A stretch of DNA of 64,000 bases from Cristatella mucedo (lineage: Eukaryota; Bryozoa; Phylactolaemata; Cristatellidae): NCBI GenBank assembly GCA_009760855.2, contig WPIO01000136.1, positions 265,001 to 329,000 of the forward strand. The letters run 5' to 3'. Below, piece by piece: positions 46,302 through 50,039 of the stretch. Position 1 is the first letter of the stretch; each line of letters starts with the position of its first letter. The translations under genes were made by a program, and so were the position numbers. The notes under the pieces are model-generated. The model ran no database searches, was not told where the DNA came from, and saw only the letters and a list, made by a program, of their open reading frames with translations.

Positions 46302-47621
46302 ACTCATTCTCTCTCTCTCACTCTCTCTCTCTCTCATCTTGATGTATCTTGTATGTCGGTTTCTCCTTTCTCTTTTACTTGTCTGCCCACATGCATGCAC
46401 AGACACAAGCGCACATAAACTGGAGCAGGCAGGCACAAGCATATGCATTCGTATCATTCATACTGGCATAGACAATTGTTAACTCGTGCACACGGACGTC
46501 TCAAATTAGAGCACCATTCGCCTACTGTCACATTTATGCATCGAGATTTGCTTGTGCATCTTCATGACATTCAGTCGTCCTGGGTTAACCACTAGCATCA
46601 AATACCTGTAATTACCATGCACTCACTGCCCAAATCAAAACAGACACTCGAGTCAATGCAGCACACTTTGAGAATGGGTAACACTTTGATTCGAGTGTGC
46701 TACCGTAAGTCAAGCTTGGCTACAAACAGAACCCCTAAATGGGTACCTATACGCACCAACGCTACCACAGGCATACGCTGCATGTCCTTGCAGTCGCCGA
46801 AACACTTGAACTTTTAGCAACAATTAACGACTAAGTACATAGGTATGTAGCGCCCGGCTGGCACACGCTTGCTTACACACTAGTTGTGCCACCTGATTGG
46901 TCCAGCTACTACTAACGCTGGCACCCAGCTAAGGGGGGCCAGAGTATACACGGTATTTTTAGCGGCCATCAAGCGTACTGCGACGTAACAGGAGCTCGTG
47001 AATGAAAAGCCGGTCGGATCCTTGGTCAGGCTGCAGCCATCCAGAAAAGCTGGCGGCCATGGTAACACCGCCAGTCGGCATTAGCCGGGTAGCAGCAGCA
47101 GCAGCCTCATGAACTAATGACCAAGAGCCAATGGCCACGCTACTGTTCGAACAAGTCTTCTGGAAATCGCCGTGCCCCCACAGGCACAACATACCTGGGC
47201 GACGACAGAGCGAACATTGCCTGAGCTTGCGCTCCTCCGCTTGCGCTTAGCAATCTCATTGGGTGGCATCTTTTCCTTGTCGTCGGAAATCTCTCGCGTG
47301 GTTAGCTTCGTTTTTCGTCGCGTCGTCGCAGCGACCCGAGACTTAGACATCTCCTGAACCAGACTGCGGACCGAAAGGCGCGAACTAGCTTATGCAACGG
47401 GTAATGCACATCCGGCAGCTAATGGGTGATACTCGGACGGTAAACTAAATGCAGACACGAGCGGAGGTTACGATTTCTGCTCGTCGAGGCAGTTTATTAT
47501 AAACGAAATGCGCCCATTCGCGGCAGCAACGCTAGTCGCATTTTACCGCCTCCCTAACAAACATCTGCTTTCCCTACCTCTTCGTCAGCGGAGCTCTCTT
47601 CGGTTGTCGCACATGGCGCAT
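12564..47621 (-). CDS. WDR76: WDR76/Cmr1-type WD-repeat protein, 16 exons, complete model
   Basis: Sixteen exons join in one frame: 47621-47578, 47363-47195, 41110-41015, 38619-38555, 33588-33420, 33177-33076, 31423-31359, 30265-30145, 28505-28357, 28095-27936, 25599-25450, 25182-25070, 23816-23559, 19357-19307, 16211-16109, 12716-12564. The joined CDS is 1968 nt, 655 residues plus TAG, against about 626 in human WDR76. Residues about 1-327 are a basic, charged N-terminal region. Residues about 328-655 form the WD40 propeller, with family signatures such as GDKEGQVGLW, SYDGSLRC, KTVHVHPQ, TGRWLT and GGNSSGRVHVF. WDR76/Cmr1 proteins are nuclear, linked to DNA-damage response and chromatin, and mammalian WDR76 acts as a CUL4-DDB1 adaptor. 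The oddity is a tandem duplication of the A-B-B' exon cassette in the N-terminal half. Exon identity is strong for the propeller and moderate for exon 1. Whether all exons are used in one transcript is inferred from phase only. Confidence 0.88.
13036..13196 (-). mobile_element. tRNA-derived SINE, family 1, in WDR76 intron 15
   Basis: The tail (gcctcattcacatagcagca), the aataaaggatcgcccactgc tract and the B box complement can be read in order. It lies in sense orientation with WDR76. Confidence 0.75.
13200..14375. other. WDR76 intron 15 sequence, nothing recognised
   Basis: No exon fits the phase-0 junction of exons 15 and 16. Short frames only. Confidence 0.35.
14380..15275 (+). repeat. Degenerate satellite-like array, about 170-190 bp period
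   Basis: The motif gcagtggattg (variants gcagtgggatag, gctgtggattg) recurs near 14579, 14756, 14938, 15063 and 15232, with an earlier relative at 14390. Sequence between the motifs is poorly conserved. Open frames of 60-117 codons across it are by-products. It lies in the WDR76 intron between exons 15 and 16. Confidence 0.55.
15462..15690. mobile_element. Inverted pair of family 1 SINEs
   Basis: A short minus-oriented tail (15462-15530) abuts a nearly complete plus-oriented copy (15530-15690) with gtgggttcgaatccttctgt as B box. The two tails are complementary and could fold back. Confidence 0.75.
16109..16211 (-). CDS. WDR76: WDR76 exon 15, propeller
   Basis: The exon is 103 nt, with acceptor ttggtttgcag and donor GTAAGG. 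It reads HGNHTGRWLTTFKATWHP and DDFFVVGSMHHPRR, the most diagnostic WDR76 signature (TGRWLT...W.P...VGSM.HPRR). It leaves in phase 0. Confidence 0.93.
16358..16525 (+). mobile_element. tRNA-derived SINE, family 1
   Basis: Full-length-looking copy: ccgtggtggcacactaggta, the B box gtggattcgaatcctgcggt, tail ctatataaaagaggctgtga. It is antisense to WDR76 and lies about 150 bases before the exon 15 acceptor. Confidence 0.85.
16668..16808 (+). mobile_element. tRNA-derived SINE, family 2
   Basis: The head is gttggttcagcggttaaggt, the B box is gggctcgagccctgagg, and the 3' tail is gaagcacctgaacagagatt...ggggcgctatacaaatgaat. The tail closely resembles the ends of LINE fragments elsewhere in the window. 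Confidence 0.8.
16855..17040 (+). mobile_element. LINE 3' end with TTA-repeat tail
   Basis: The stretch ccctttgcagcaaatgaaaa, gagattgagttctctgaggg, cgctttatcaagagc, then (ATT/ATTACT)n, is the family 3' end. It is truncated far into the 3' UTR. Confidence 0.7.
17050..18225. other. WDR76 intron 14 sequence, nothing further recognised
   Basis: No exon fitting the neighbouring phases, and no repeat family, was recognised here. Open frames are short. Confidence 0.4.
18228..18760 (+). mobile_element. LINE fragment, reverse transcriptase C-terminal end
   Basis: Broken frames read FRSLQSLAAAYLFELVFPS and TTFKKRLKTYL, typical of the last part of CR1/L2-like ORF2. A 3' UTR tract (cacgattgagtgaatattac) shared with 20.9, 27.2 and 44.8 kb follows. 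An AT-rich tract downstream feeds a spurious long frame. Confidence 0.7.
19307..19357 (-). CDS. WDR76: WDR76 exon 14, 51-nt micro-exon
   Basis: The exon is 51 nt, with acceptor attttcacgtgcag and donor GTGAGG. It encodes LYDTATLDEAKLIRTI with one base before and two after. It fills exactly the gap between ADDTL (exon 13) and HGNHTGRWL (exon 15), matching human LRIFDSS...LLTTIRHN. It is easily missed by gene finders. Confidence 0.85.
19360..20555. other. WDR76 intron 13 sequence, no recognised element
   Basis: GC-balanced DNA with frames of 60-120 codons on both strands, none with family signatures. No repeat shared with the rest of the window was noted. Confidence 0.35.
20558..21150 (+). mobile_element. 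LINE fragment with 3' UTR and TTA tail
   Basis: Reads FSSNAPKVWTLLLAM and DLASFKYQLKTYLFTAGFH (ORF2 end), then the shared 3' UTR and the tail aaagtgccagggcagagaca...tggtgctttaca followed by TTATTA repeats. Confidence 0.8.
21404..21835 (+). mobile_element. Family 1 SINE interrupted by a solo LTR
   Basis: The 5' piece gtgagccgtaatggcc (about 21407-21422) and the continuation ggccattagataaggcggtt (from 21671) are one SINE copy split by the LTR at 21423-21669. The B box gtgggttcgatcagacggtg and tail follow. Confidence 0.75.
21423..21669 (+). mobile_element. Solo LTR, 247 bp, nested in a SINE
   Basis: The segment begins TGTAGCAATG and ends CGCCAACA, with AATAAA at 21610-21615. It is flanked by tggcc (21418-21422) and aggcc (21670-21674), a 5-bp target duplication with one mismatch. 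The split SINE confirms the insertion borders. No internal retroelement genes are present. Confidence 0.65.
21840..22435. other. WDR76 intron 13 sequence, nothing recognised
   Basis: Moderately AT-rich, short frames only, no shared repeat noted. Confidence 0.35.
22440..22548 (-). mobile_element. LINE 3' tail fragment
   Basis: In reverse complement: aaagtgcctagaaagatatt, cagttctctgagggagct, then TTATTATTATTGTTATTAA. Only the tail remains. Confidence 0.65.
23212..23320 (+). mobile_element. Diverged LINE/SINE 3' tail fragment
   Basis: The end ggtggcgctatacaaatata followed by ttattattataattac matches the common tail; the part before it is diverged. Confidence 0.5.
23559..23816 (-). CDS. WDR76: WDR76 exon 13, propeller
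   Basis: The exon is 258 nt, the longest, with acceptor cctcgtgccgtag and donor GTGAGT. It contains LKTVHVHPQRREIFATAS, GLVQIWDSRRL, YSAFFSPVTGHKLVSTSADD. These are hallmark blades of WDR76 (KIRTVHVHP, SAYFSPLTGNR in human). It is GC-rich and has CpG-rich coding sequence compared with the surrounding introns. Confidence 0.92.
24268..24355. repeat. (TA)n microsatellite in WDR76 intron 12/13 region
   Basis: About 85 bases of nearly pure TA, flanked on both sides by the sequence cgcctaata (24247-24255 and 24355-24363), which suggests expansion within a short duplicated context. Confidence 0.95.
25070..25182 (-). CDS. WDR76: WDR76 exon 12, propeller
   Basis: The exon is 113 nt with acceptor cttgctgccacag. 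It reads LYRTEEASDKRQTFFDFETP and then CILVAQSDGSVLRVDE, leaving with two bases before another GTGCGG donor. It corresponds to the human segment around VYRNERSSFSSFDF. It was found by searching for the missing blade between two clear exons; both phases fit. Confidence 0.87.
25450..25599 (-). CDS. WDR76: WDR76 exon 11, propeller
   Basis: The exon is 150 nt, phase 0 at both ends. The acceptor is ctcgttgaacag and the donor is the unusual GTGCGG. The peptide has HSSAVYCLQFKATDPARLYS and SYDGSLRCCHFETGLCQE, matching the family pattern of a blade with SYDG(S/T)LRC. Confidence 0.9.
25605..27105. other. WDR76 intron 10 sequence, nothing recognised
   Basis: About 1.5 kb without exons fitting the phase-0 junction of exons 10 and 11 and without a recognised repeat; frames are short. 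Confidence 0.35.
27110..27430 (+). mobile_element. LINE 3' UTR and tail
   Basis: The 3' UTR (gtgaatgagtcagtgcatgt, ctttagcacactggtctaag) and tail (aaagcgcctgaatacagatt, tatggtgctttacaaac) match 20.9-21.1 and 44.8-45.0 kb. No ORF remains. Confidence 0.75.
27936..28095 (-). CDS. WDR76: WDR76 exon 10, first propeller blade
   Basis: The exon is 160 nt, with acceptor gtgttgcag and donor GTGAGT. It contains KMVLTEGHVCKLV, ICSLAVHPGQ and AAGDKEGQVGLWRV, the first WD40 blade of WDR76-type proteins. It ends in phase 0. Confidence 0.9.
28357..28505 (-). CDS. WDR76: WDR76 exon 9
   Basis: The exon is 149 nt, with acceptor cgtctgttgcag and donor GTACTC. It starts in phase 0 and leaves with two bases. 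It reads YQRKPKGPLQLRDYWLNKDA and continues with a serine-rich end. It links the basic N-terminal region to the propeller. An alternative acceptor 17 bases upstream (catgcag) would break the phase, so the downstream one was chosen. Confidence 0.75.
28905..29058 (+). mobile_element. tRNA-derived SINE, family 1
   Basis: B box gtcgtgggttcgatttctgc, then ctttattgcaaaccgaaagc and tail cactatacaaacgaggctgt. Inside WDR76 intron 8. Confidence 0.75.
30145..30265 (-). CDS. WDR76: WDR76 exon 8
   Basis: The exon is 121 nt, with a strong acceptor (ttttttctctttgcag) and donor GTAATA. It enters with one base, which completes an Ile codon from exon 7, and leaves in phase 0. The peptide contains VRREPISLRSRTK and KVEVPAPIDL. 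It resembles the RRS-x-RL segment found before the propeller in WDR76 proteins. No second copy was seen. Confidence 0.78.
31359..31423 (-). CDS. WDR76: WDR76 exon 7, cassette exon B', proximal copy
   Basis: The exon is 65 nt. The acceptor is tttcttgcag, the donor is a perfect GTAAGT, and it leaves with two bases AT. It encodes FKLGTHTRPPAKRNPSRTTR plus Lys. Flanking intron sequence is also recognisably shared with the 38.6 kb copy, but the exon is the best-conserved part. Confidence 0.82.
32087..32263 (-). mobile_element. tRNA-derived SINE, family 1
   Basis: Near full length in reverse complement, with B box cgtcggttcgaatcctgcag. It lies in WDR76 intron 6 and is absent from the matching place of the distal duplicate, so it arrived after the duplication. 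Confidence 0.8.
32878..33010 (+). mobile_element. tRNA-derived SINE, family 2
   Basis: ctggtttggccaagagggca, B box gtgcgcttgagcccagg, tail aaagcgcctgggtagagatt and acctataaaaatgaacta. It ends 66 bases after the exon 6 donor in WDR76 intron 6. Confidence 0.75.
33076..33177 (-). CDS. WDR76: WDR76 exon 6, cassette exon B, proximal copy
   Basis: The exon is 102 nt, phase 0 at both ends. The peptide contains SEFEQRRLKNIEENAKFLAE, an intact WDR76/Cmr1 N-terminal motif. The donor is GCAAGT, a GC-AG type site; the distal copy has GTAATT at the same position. The acceptor lies at the edge of a 23-bp minisatellite whose units each end in the same acceptor-like sequence. Confidence 0.88.
33178..33268 (-). 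repeat. 23-bp minisatellite across the exon 6 splice acceptor
   Basis: Three identical 23-bp units (33178-33200, 33201-33223, 33224-33246) are followed by a degenerate one (33247-33268). On the minus strand each perfect unit ends in ctgtcaatgcag, the acceptor used for WDR76 exon 6. The distal copy of the exon has only one such acceptor, so the expansion followed the gene-block duplication. Confidence 0.9.
33420..33588 (-). CDS. WDR76: WDR76 exon 5, cassette exon A, proximal copy
   Basis: The exon is 169 nt, with acceptor tttatctgcag and donor GTATGC. It reads LVQEISKSRVAATTRRRPKQ, then an acidic SDEEEQLPADE segment. It is equal in length to the distal exon A. After the first 16 residues the two copies are much less alike, so the duplication is old. 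Confidence 0.85.
33812..33860 (-). pseudogene. Decayed copy of WDR76 exon 1 in the proximal duplicate
   Basis: The minus strand carries aaaaccgaagagagctcc and a GTAGCA donor at 33811-33806, parallel to exon 1 at 47.6 kb. The ATG is gone (attggg in its place) and one extra base before the donor changes the phase. It is probably intronic today, between exons 4 and 5. Confidence 0.6.
34268..34490. repeat. (CA)n microsatellite, about 220 bp
   Basis: Long CA runs broken by a short tcattcactcactcgcacac insert and CG variants. It produces open frames of His/Thr (plus) and Cys/Val (minus) repeats that are not genes. It lies in WDR76 intron 4, beyond the end of the proximal duplicate. Confidence 0.97.
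34500..35890. other. WDR76 intron 4 sequence, nothing firm
   Basis: A G-rich tract (about 34608-34640) follows the CA repeat. The rest shows no recognised repeat or exon; some of 35.5-35.9 kb may be an eroded LINE continuation. Confidence 0.35.
35900..36580 (-). mobile_element. LINE fragment, reverse transcriptase core
   Basis: Minus-strand frames read HLDLAATFDTIDHQILPDQL (motif A region), then GFHFYDLDA (motif C; the family usually has YADD, so one catalytic Asp is lost) and ISLAACIDDSRSQMATNFL. CR1/L2-like. Several stops; inactive. The 3' part is missing. Confidence 0.75.
36595..37200 (-). mobile_element. LINE fragment, ORF2 end plus tail
   Basis: Reads HAFVTSRLDFCISLLAGLPA and LHWLPVKQFIDLNVL, then jumps to the tail (aagtgcctagagagaaatca) and TTATTATTATTATT. 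The 3' UTR is deleted between ORF and tail. Confidence 0.75.
37395..37565 (+). mobile_element. tRNA-derived SINE, family 1, diverged
   Basis: B box gtcgcgggctcgagccctgc and tail ctaaataaacgaggctgctg can be recognised; the middle is heavily changed. Confidence 0.55.
37598..37768 (+). mobile_element. tRNA-derived SINE, family 1, well preserved
   Basis: gtgatggcacactaggtaag, gtcatgggttcgattcctgc, cgccactgcaagcggtggtg and gctatacaaaaagatgtt in order. It may be one of the younger copies. Confidence 0.85.
38555..38619 (-). CDS. WDR76: WDR76 exon 4, cassette exon B', distal copy
   Basis: The exon is 65 nt. The acceptor is attgttacag, the donor is GTAAGC, and it leaves with two bases AC. It encodes FQLGTSTRPPTKRNLGRTTR plus Lys, a basic segment. 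It is the same length and phase as the copy at 31.4 kb, with 15 of 21 residues identical. Its last two bases join the first base of the downstream exon A (33588) as a threonine codon, so the second cassette stays in frame. Confidence 0.8.
39840..40010 (+). mobile_element. Fragment of a second LINE family
   Basis: Broken frame reads LTLTHKACHGLAHS and LAELLHQFQP, typical of an RT C-terminal region, then tgtggacaataaatta. Shared with 5.89-6.09 kb and, reversed, 4.07-4.20 kb. Confidence 0.6.
40066..40238 (+). mobile_element. tRNA-derived SINE, family 1
   Basis: gtagtggcacacttggttaa, gtcgtgggttcgaaccctgc, tail ctatacaaaagaggctgttg. Lies in WDR76 intron 3. Confidence 0.85.
41015..41110 (-). CDS. 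WDR76: WDR76 exon 3, cassette exon B, distal copy
   Basis: The exon is 96 nt, phase 0 at both ends, with acceptor tgaatgcag and donor GTAATT. The peptide contains ELKQKRLKNVEANTKAEL. This is the conserved WDR76/Cmr1 N-terminal motif (human form YERKRLKNISENADFFASL). Compared with the proximal copy it lacks two codons (Phe-Leu) in the hydrophobic end of the motif, so its function may be weakened. Confidence 0.82.
41825..42000 (-). mobile_element. LINE 3' UTR and tail
   Basis: Reverse complement: ccctttgcagcaaatgtaaa, gcgcctagagacagattgag, then TTATTATTATATTATTATT. It may be the end of the element whose ORF lies at 42.46-42.90 kb. Confidence 0.7.
42460..42900 (-). mobile_element. LINE ORF2 end split by a TA microsatellite
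   Basis: Minus-strand frames read INLRFLLTFTSH, then after a (TA)n tract at 42757-42811, LLTAHLAQVIQV, ILNLFATVLSVLMH and DVQKNLEPT. Stops and frame breaks make it inactive. Confidence 0.7.
42905..43310 (-). mobile_element. LINE 3' tail fragments
   Basis: Two TTATTATTATTATTGTTATT-type tails (about 42915-42940 and 43070-43090) and a stretch ctcacgacagaaagg...gcaccagctgcagg shared with 36.75 and 49.94 kb indicate two truncated copies. Confidence 0.55.
44805..45045 (+). mobile_element. LINE 3' UTR and tail
   Basis: Matches the 3' UTR at 20.9 and 27.2 kb: attcagtgcatgttactaac, ctaagcatgataccgtgctt, tail ttgtaaagcacgacacatag. Confidence 0.7.
45110..45605 (+). mobile_element. LINE ORF2 end plus tail
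   Basis: Remnants such as FKRKLHTRSFLTAFAL, then aagtaccaagaaacagattt and ggtgctatacaaaggta. Confidence 0.6.
45600..45758 (+). mobile_element. tRNA-derived SINE, family 2, diverged
   Basis: Head gctaaggtgctcacttttaa, a G-rich expansion in the B box region, tail gaagcacctgaatatagatt and gtgctatacagattaatt. Confidence 0.65.
46085..46338. repeat. (CT)n microsatellite, about 250 bp
   Basis: Long CT runs with TGTCTGTCTGCC and CACTCACT interruptions. It yields Ser/Leu (plus) and Arg/Glu (minus) repeat frames of up to 121 codons that are not genes. It lies in WDR76 intron 2. Confidence 0.97.
47195..47363 (-). CDS. WDR76: WDR76 exon 2, cassette exon A, distal copy
   Basis: The exon is 169 nt. The acceptor is gtccgcag before TCTGG and the donor is GTATGT. 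It enters with one base of a split codon and leaves in phase 0. The peptide starts LVQEMSKSRVAATTRR and continues with an acidic patch and then a basic KRKRR run, which could serve as a nuclear signal. It matches cassette exon A at 33.5 kb in length, phase and the first 16 residues (15 of 16 identical). Confidence 0.85.
47578..47621 (-). CDS. WDR76: WDR76 exon 1 (start exon)
   Basis: The ATG at 47621 has A at -3 (gaaaATGcg) and reads MRHVRQPKRAPLTK, then two bases AG before a GTAGGG donor. Those two bases plus the first base of the next exon give a serine codon, so the phase fits. The start was chosen because of that fit, because it lies just downstream of a CpG-rich block, and because the same tract recurs in the proximal duplicate at 33.8 kb. 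The peptide is too short to recognise by itself. Confidence 0.55.
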
Positions 47622-48210
47622 TTTCTAGACAAATGTAGGCGAGCTTGGTTATATCGCCAACCTATCGTCGCGAAGATATTTTGAAACGTTAGCCGATTCT
47701 TTCTTCGCTGTTACATATGGCGATCGCCGGGGTCGCATAACGCGATGCCGGGGTCATAGTGCGCGCTCAGCCGCCAGCGCGAAACCGCGACGTTACGCAG
47801 CCCGAGTCTCGCCCGGCGGAGGGAGCGGCATCTCTCTCTCTCTCTCTGGAAAGATGAGCCAGCCGTAGCATCGGCCGGCACGATCCGGCTGCTCCTAAGA
47901 CCGCAGCCCGAACGTCGATGTATGCGCGCCGATGAATGCACCGACTTGTCGTGGTCGAAACCTGAGTGCGGCTAAGATTCCTGCTCGCGCGACGGAACCG
48001 AGTAGACTTCGCTCCTCCCGAGTCCAGTCCGTCGAGTCTAGTGCGCGTTGGCCGCCCGGCTCGGCGTGCGCAGTAGATAGAGCAGACGCGTGTACGGCGT
48101 GTACGCCCACTTCGAGAGGCATGAGACGATGAGAGGCGGGCGCTGCGGGCGGGCTTTTTTTGAGGCTTCCTCCTCTGCCGCGTTCACCCTTTCGGCGGCT
48201 CTTCACTTCG
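47622..48210 (-). promoter_or_regulatory. CpG-rich probable WDR76 promoter and 5' UTR
   Basis: About 500 bases with many CG dinucleotides lie directly upstream of the first WDR76 ATG, while most surrounding DNA is CpG-poor. No TATA box stands out, as is usual for CpG-type promoters of housekeeping genes. Open frames here on both strands are explained by base composition. A short CT tract (about 47830-47848) is present. Confidence 0.5.
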
Positions 48211-48667
48211 TTGCACGGGCTAAAACAAATCTGTACCCTGGGCAGTAAGTGCTACCTAATAATATCTTATCTTATGCCTAGTAAGTGTAGGAAATGACCA
48301 TTAGTCGCTGCGGACTTTACTTGTGCGACCGTGTCAGAGATTGGATTTGAGCTAACCCATTTCCAAAGATAAAACTGACTAATTGGCATCTTGTTGCTCA
48401 CAATTAATAAGAGAGAATAGCAAATACATCAAGAATAACATATATTTCCCGTGAAGTTATAAAAAAAAGTTCGTAACGATTTCTTCGATCCGCTACTTCC
48501 GCTCTACGATCCAGTTTGTACTCCTTGAGCCCAGGTGTCAGATGTTCAGCATTGGACTGGGTCTGAGCCACAGTCTCTGATCAGATCATCGAGGTCTTTT
48601 TCGTAATGGCAAGCGTAACTTATCTCCTCAGACTCGCATGTTGAATTGCAATCAGCATTAGCAATGC

Positions 48668-48814
48668 CGAGCTGGTTTGGTCTAGCGGTTAAGGTGTTCG
48701 CCCCGACCACGCTCTGTCTGAGGTCGTGGGCTCGAGCCCCGAGGCATATGTGAAGCGCCTGAATAAAGATTGTGTTCTCTTGGGGCGCTATATAAATGAA
48801 TTATACCTTACTCA
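48668..48814 (+). mobile_element. tRNA-derived SINE, family 2, well preserved
   Basis: gctggtttggtctagcggtt, gtcgtgggctcgagccccga, tail gaagcgcctgaataaagatt and ggggcgctatataaatgaat. About 1 kb upstream of WDR76 exon 1. Confidence 0.85.
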
Positions 48815-48819
48815 TTGTC

Positions 48820-49250
48820 TGACTCCTCTGAGTGATGCTGCTTTCTCTTGAAGGCTGCTTACTCCTCTACTCAGCAGCGGAAGTAGGGAGGGCTGGGACC
48901 GCAGGGTCCCAGTGTCGTACTGACGATAGGTCGGACCATACATCGTCGGAGTCGATAAATGATGAGAGGCGTGCGCTTTTCAGCTCGACGTCTGGTAGGG
49001 TCCGCTATGGAGATGTGACAGTTGCTCGAGCGGTCTCCCGGTTGTCCACCAAACTCTTGGAATAGCAACCTGCACTGCTCTCTTCTCCTCATGCTTGCCT
49101 ATCAATGCACACGGCTGCAAGATATTTCGCACCGAATTTCATCGAGCGAGCACCCATCTTCGCCTTTTCACGAAGTACTTTTATACTCTTGTCTTCATAA
49201 ATAGTCCATACGCGTAAAAAAATGCGTCCGGCGGTTGCAAGCACCATCTT
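48820..49250. other. Unassigned, open frames on both strands
   Basis: Several frames of 60-77 codons overlap without recognised motifs. Confidence 0.3.
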
Positions 49251-49253
49251 GGT

Positions 49254-49386
49254 GCCTTGAGGCCCACGCGAATCGGAATGCTCATCGGATGCTAAGTCAA
49301 TCAAATGCGTCCGGCTAAGTCAATCAAATGTGGCCTTGAGGCCCACGCGAATCGGAATGCTCATCGGATGCTAAGTCAATCAAATG
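49254..49386 (+). repeat. Two identical 54-bp units, 79-bp period
   Basis: 49254-49307 and 49333-49386 are identical; the 25 bases between include a partial extra unit ending in taagtcaatcaaatg. Identity implies a recent duplication. Confidence 0.9.
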
Positions 49387-49559
49387 TGGCCATTCACTAA
49401 TCTCTTACTCGCGTAAGGCGCCTGCCCTCGTACATTTCTATGGATATTCTTGTTTAGCCCTGCGTCAGCCTGACGTTCACTGACTTTGGATAGGTGACCA
49501 ATGCCTGTTATATTTTCGAAAATCGCGTCCACCCAGCGTCTAACGAATAAATCGGACAA

Positions 49560-50020
49560 TTAAAACGCATAAGCACACCAAGGACGAATCACAGGGACCC
49601 ACACAATGCTGTCCTAAATAGGTGAGTGTTTTAAGTTCTTTTTAAATGTGGTCAAGTCGGGGGATGTTCTGACGAAAGTCAGGAGTGAGTTTCAGGCTTT
49701 AGGAGCATACGAACTAAATGCACGGTCTCCAAAGGATTTGAGGCGTGTACGAGGTATTGGTAAACTGTTACATTCCGAAAAGCGGGTGGTACGACGCTTG
49801 GCCTGGTGGGGGAGTAGATCTGGTAGACAGGCTCGAGCCAAAGAACGAAGGGACTAAGAGTGAGCGACAGAACCTTGAAGTCGATCAGGTGCTTGACTGG
49901 TGGCCAATGCAGGTCGGCGAAAAGTAGGTGTGATGTGGCAACTGCGACGCTCACGACAGACAAGCCTATATAGGTATAAGAGATTAACCAATTAAGTGAA
50001 GCTAAATAAGAAGGCAACAC
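49560..50020 (-). mobile_element. LINE ORF2 end and 3' UTR
   Basis: Minus strand reads ATSHLLFADLHWPPVKHLID and FKVLSLTLSPFVLWLEPVYQ, then the 3' UTR ggtccctgtgattcgtcctt. Its mirror is at 51.04-51.48 kb. Confidence 0.75.
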
Positions 50021-50039
50021 ACTAGATCAAGAAGACTTG

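Larger units (their letters stand above)
38150..47720 (-). repeat. Distal copy of the duplicated WDR76 5' block
   Basis: The distal copy keeps the ATG-bearing exon 1 and cassette exons A, B and B'. Its A-to-B intron is 6084 bases against 242 in the proximal copy, swollen by LINE and SINE fragments and TA and CT microsatellites between about 41.6 and 46.9 kb. Confidence 0.8.

Noticed and set aside
46028-46482. Ser/Leu-rich and Arg/Glu-rich frames
   Set aside because: Direct translation of a CT microsatellite.
41015-47363. Two separate adjacent WDR76 genes
   Set aside because: Only the 5' exons are doubled; exons 8 to 16 occur once, and the phases join the two blocks into one gene.
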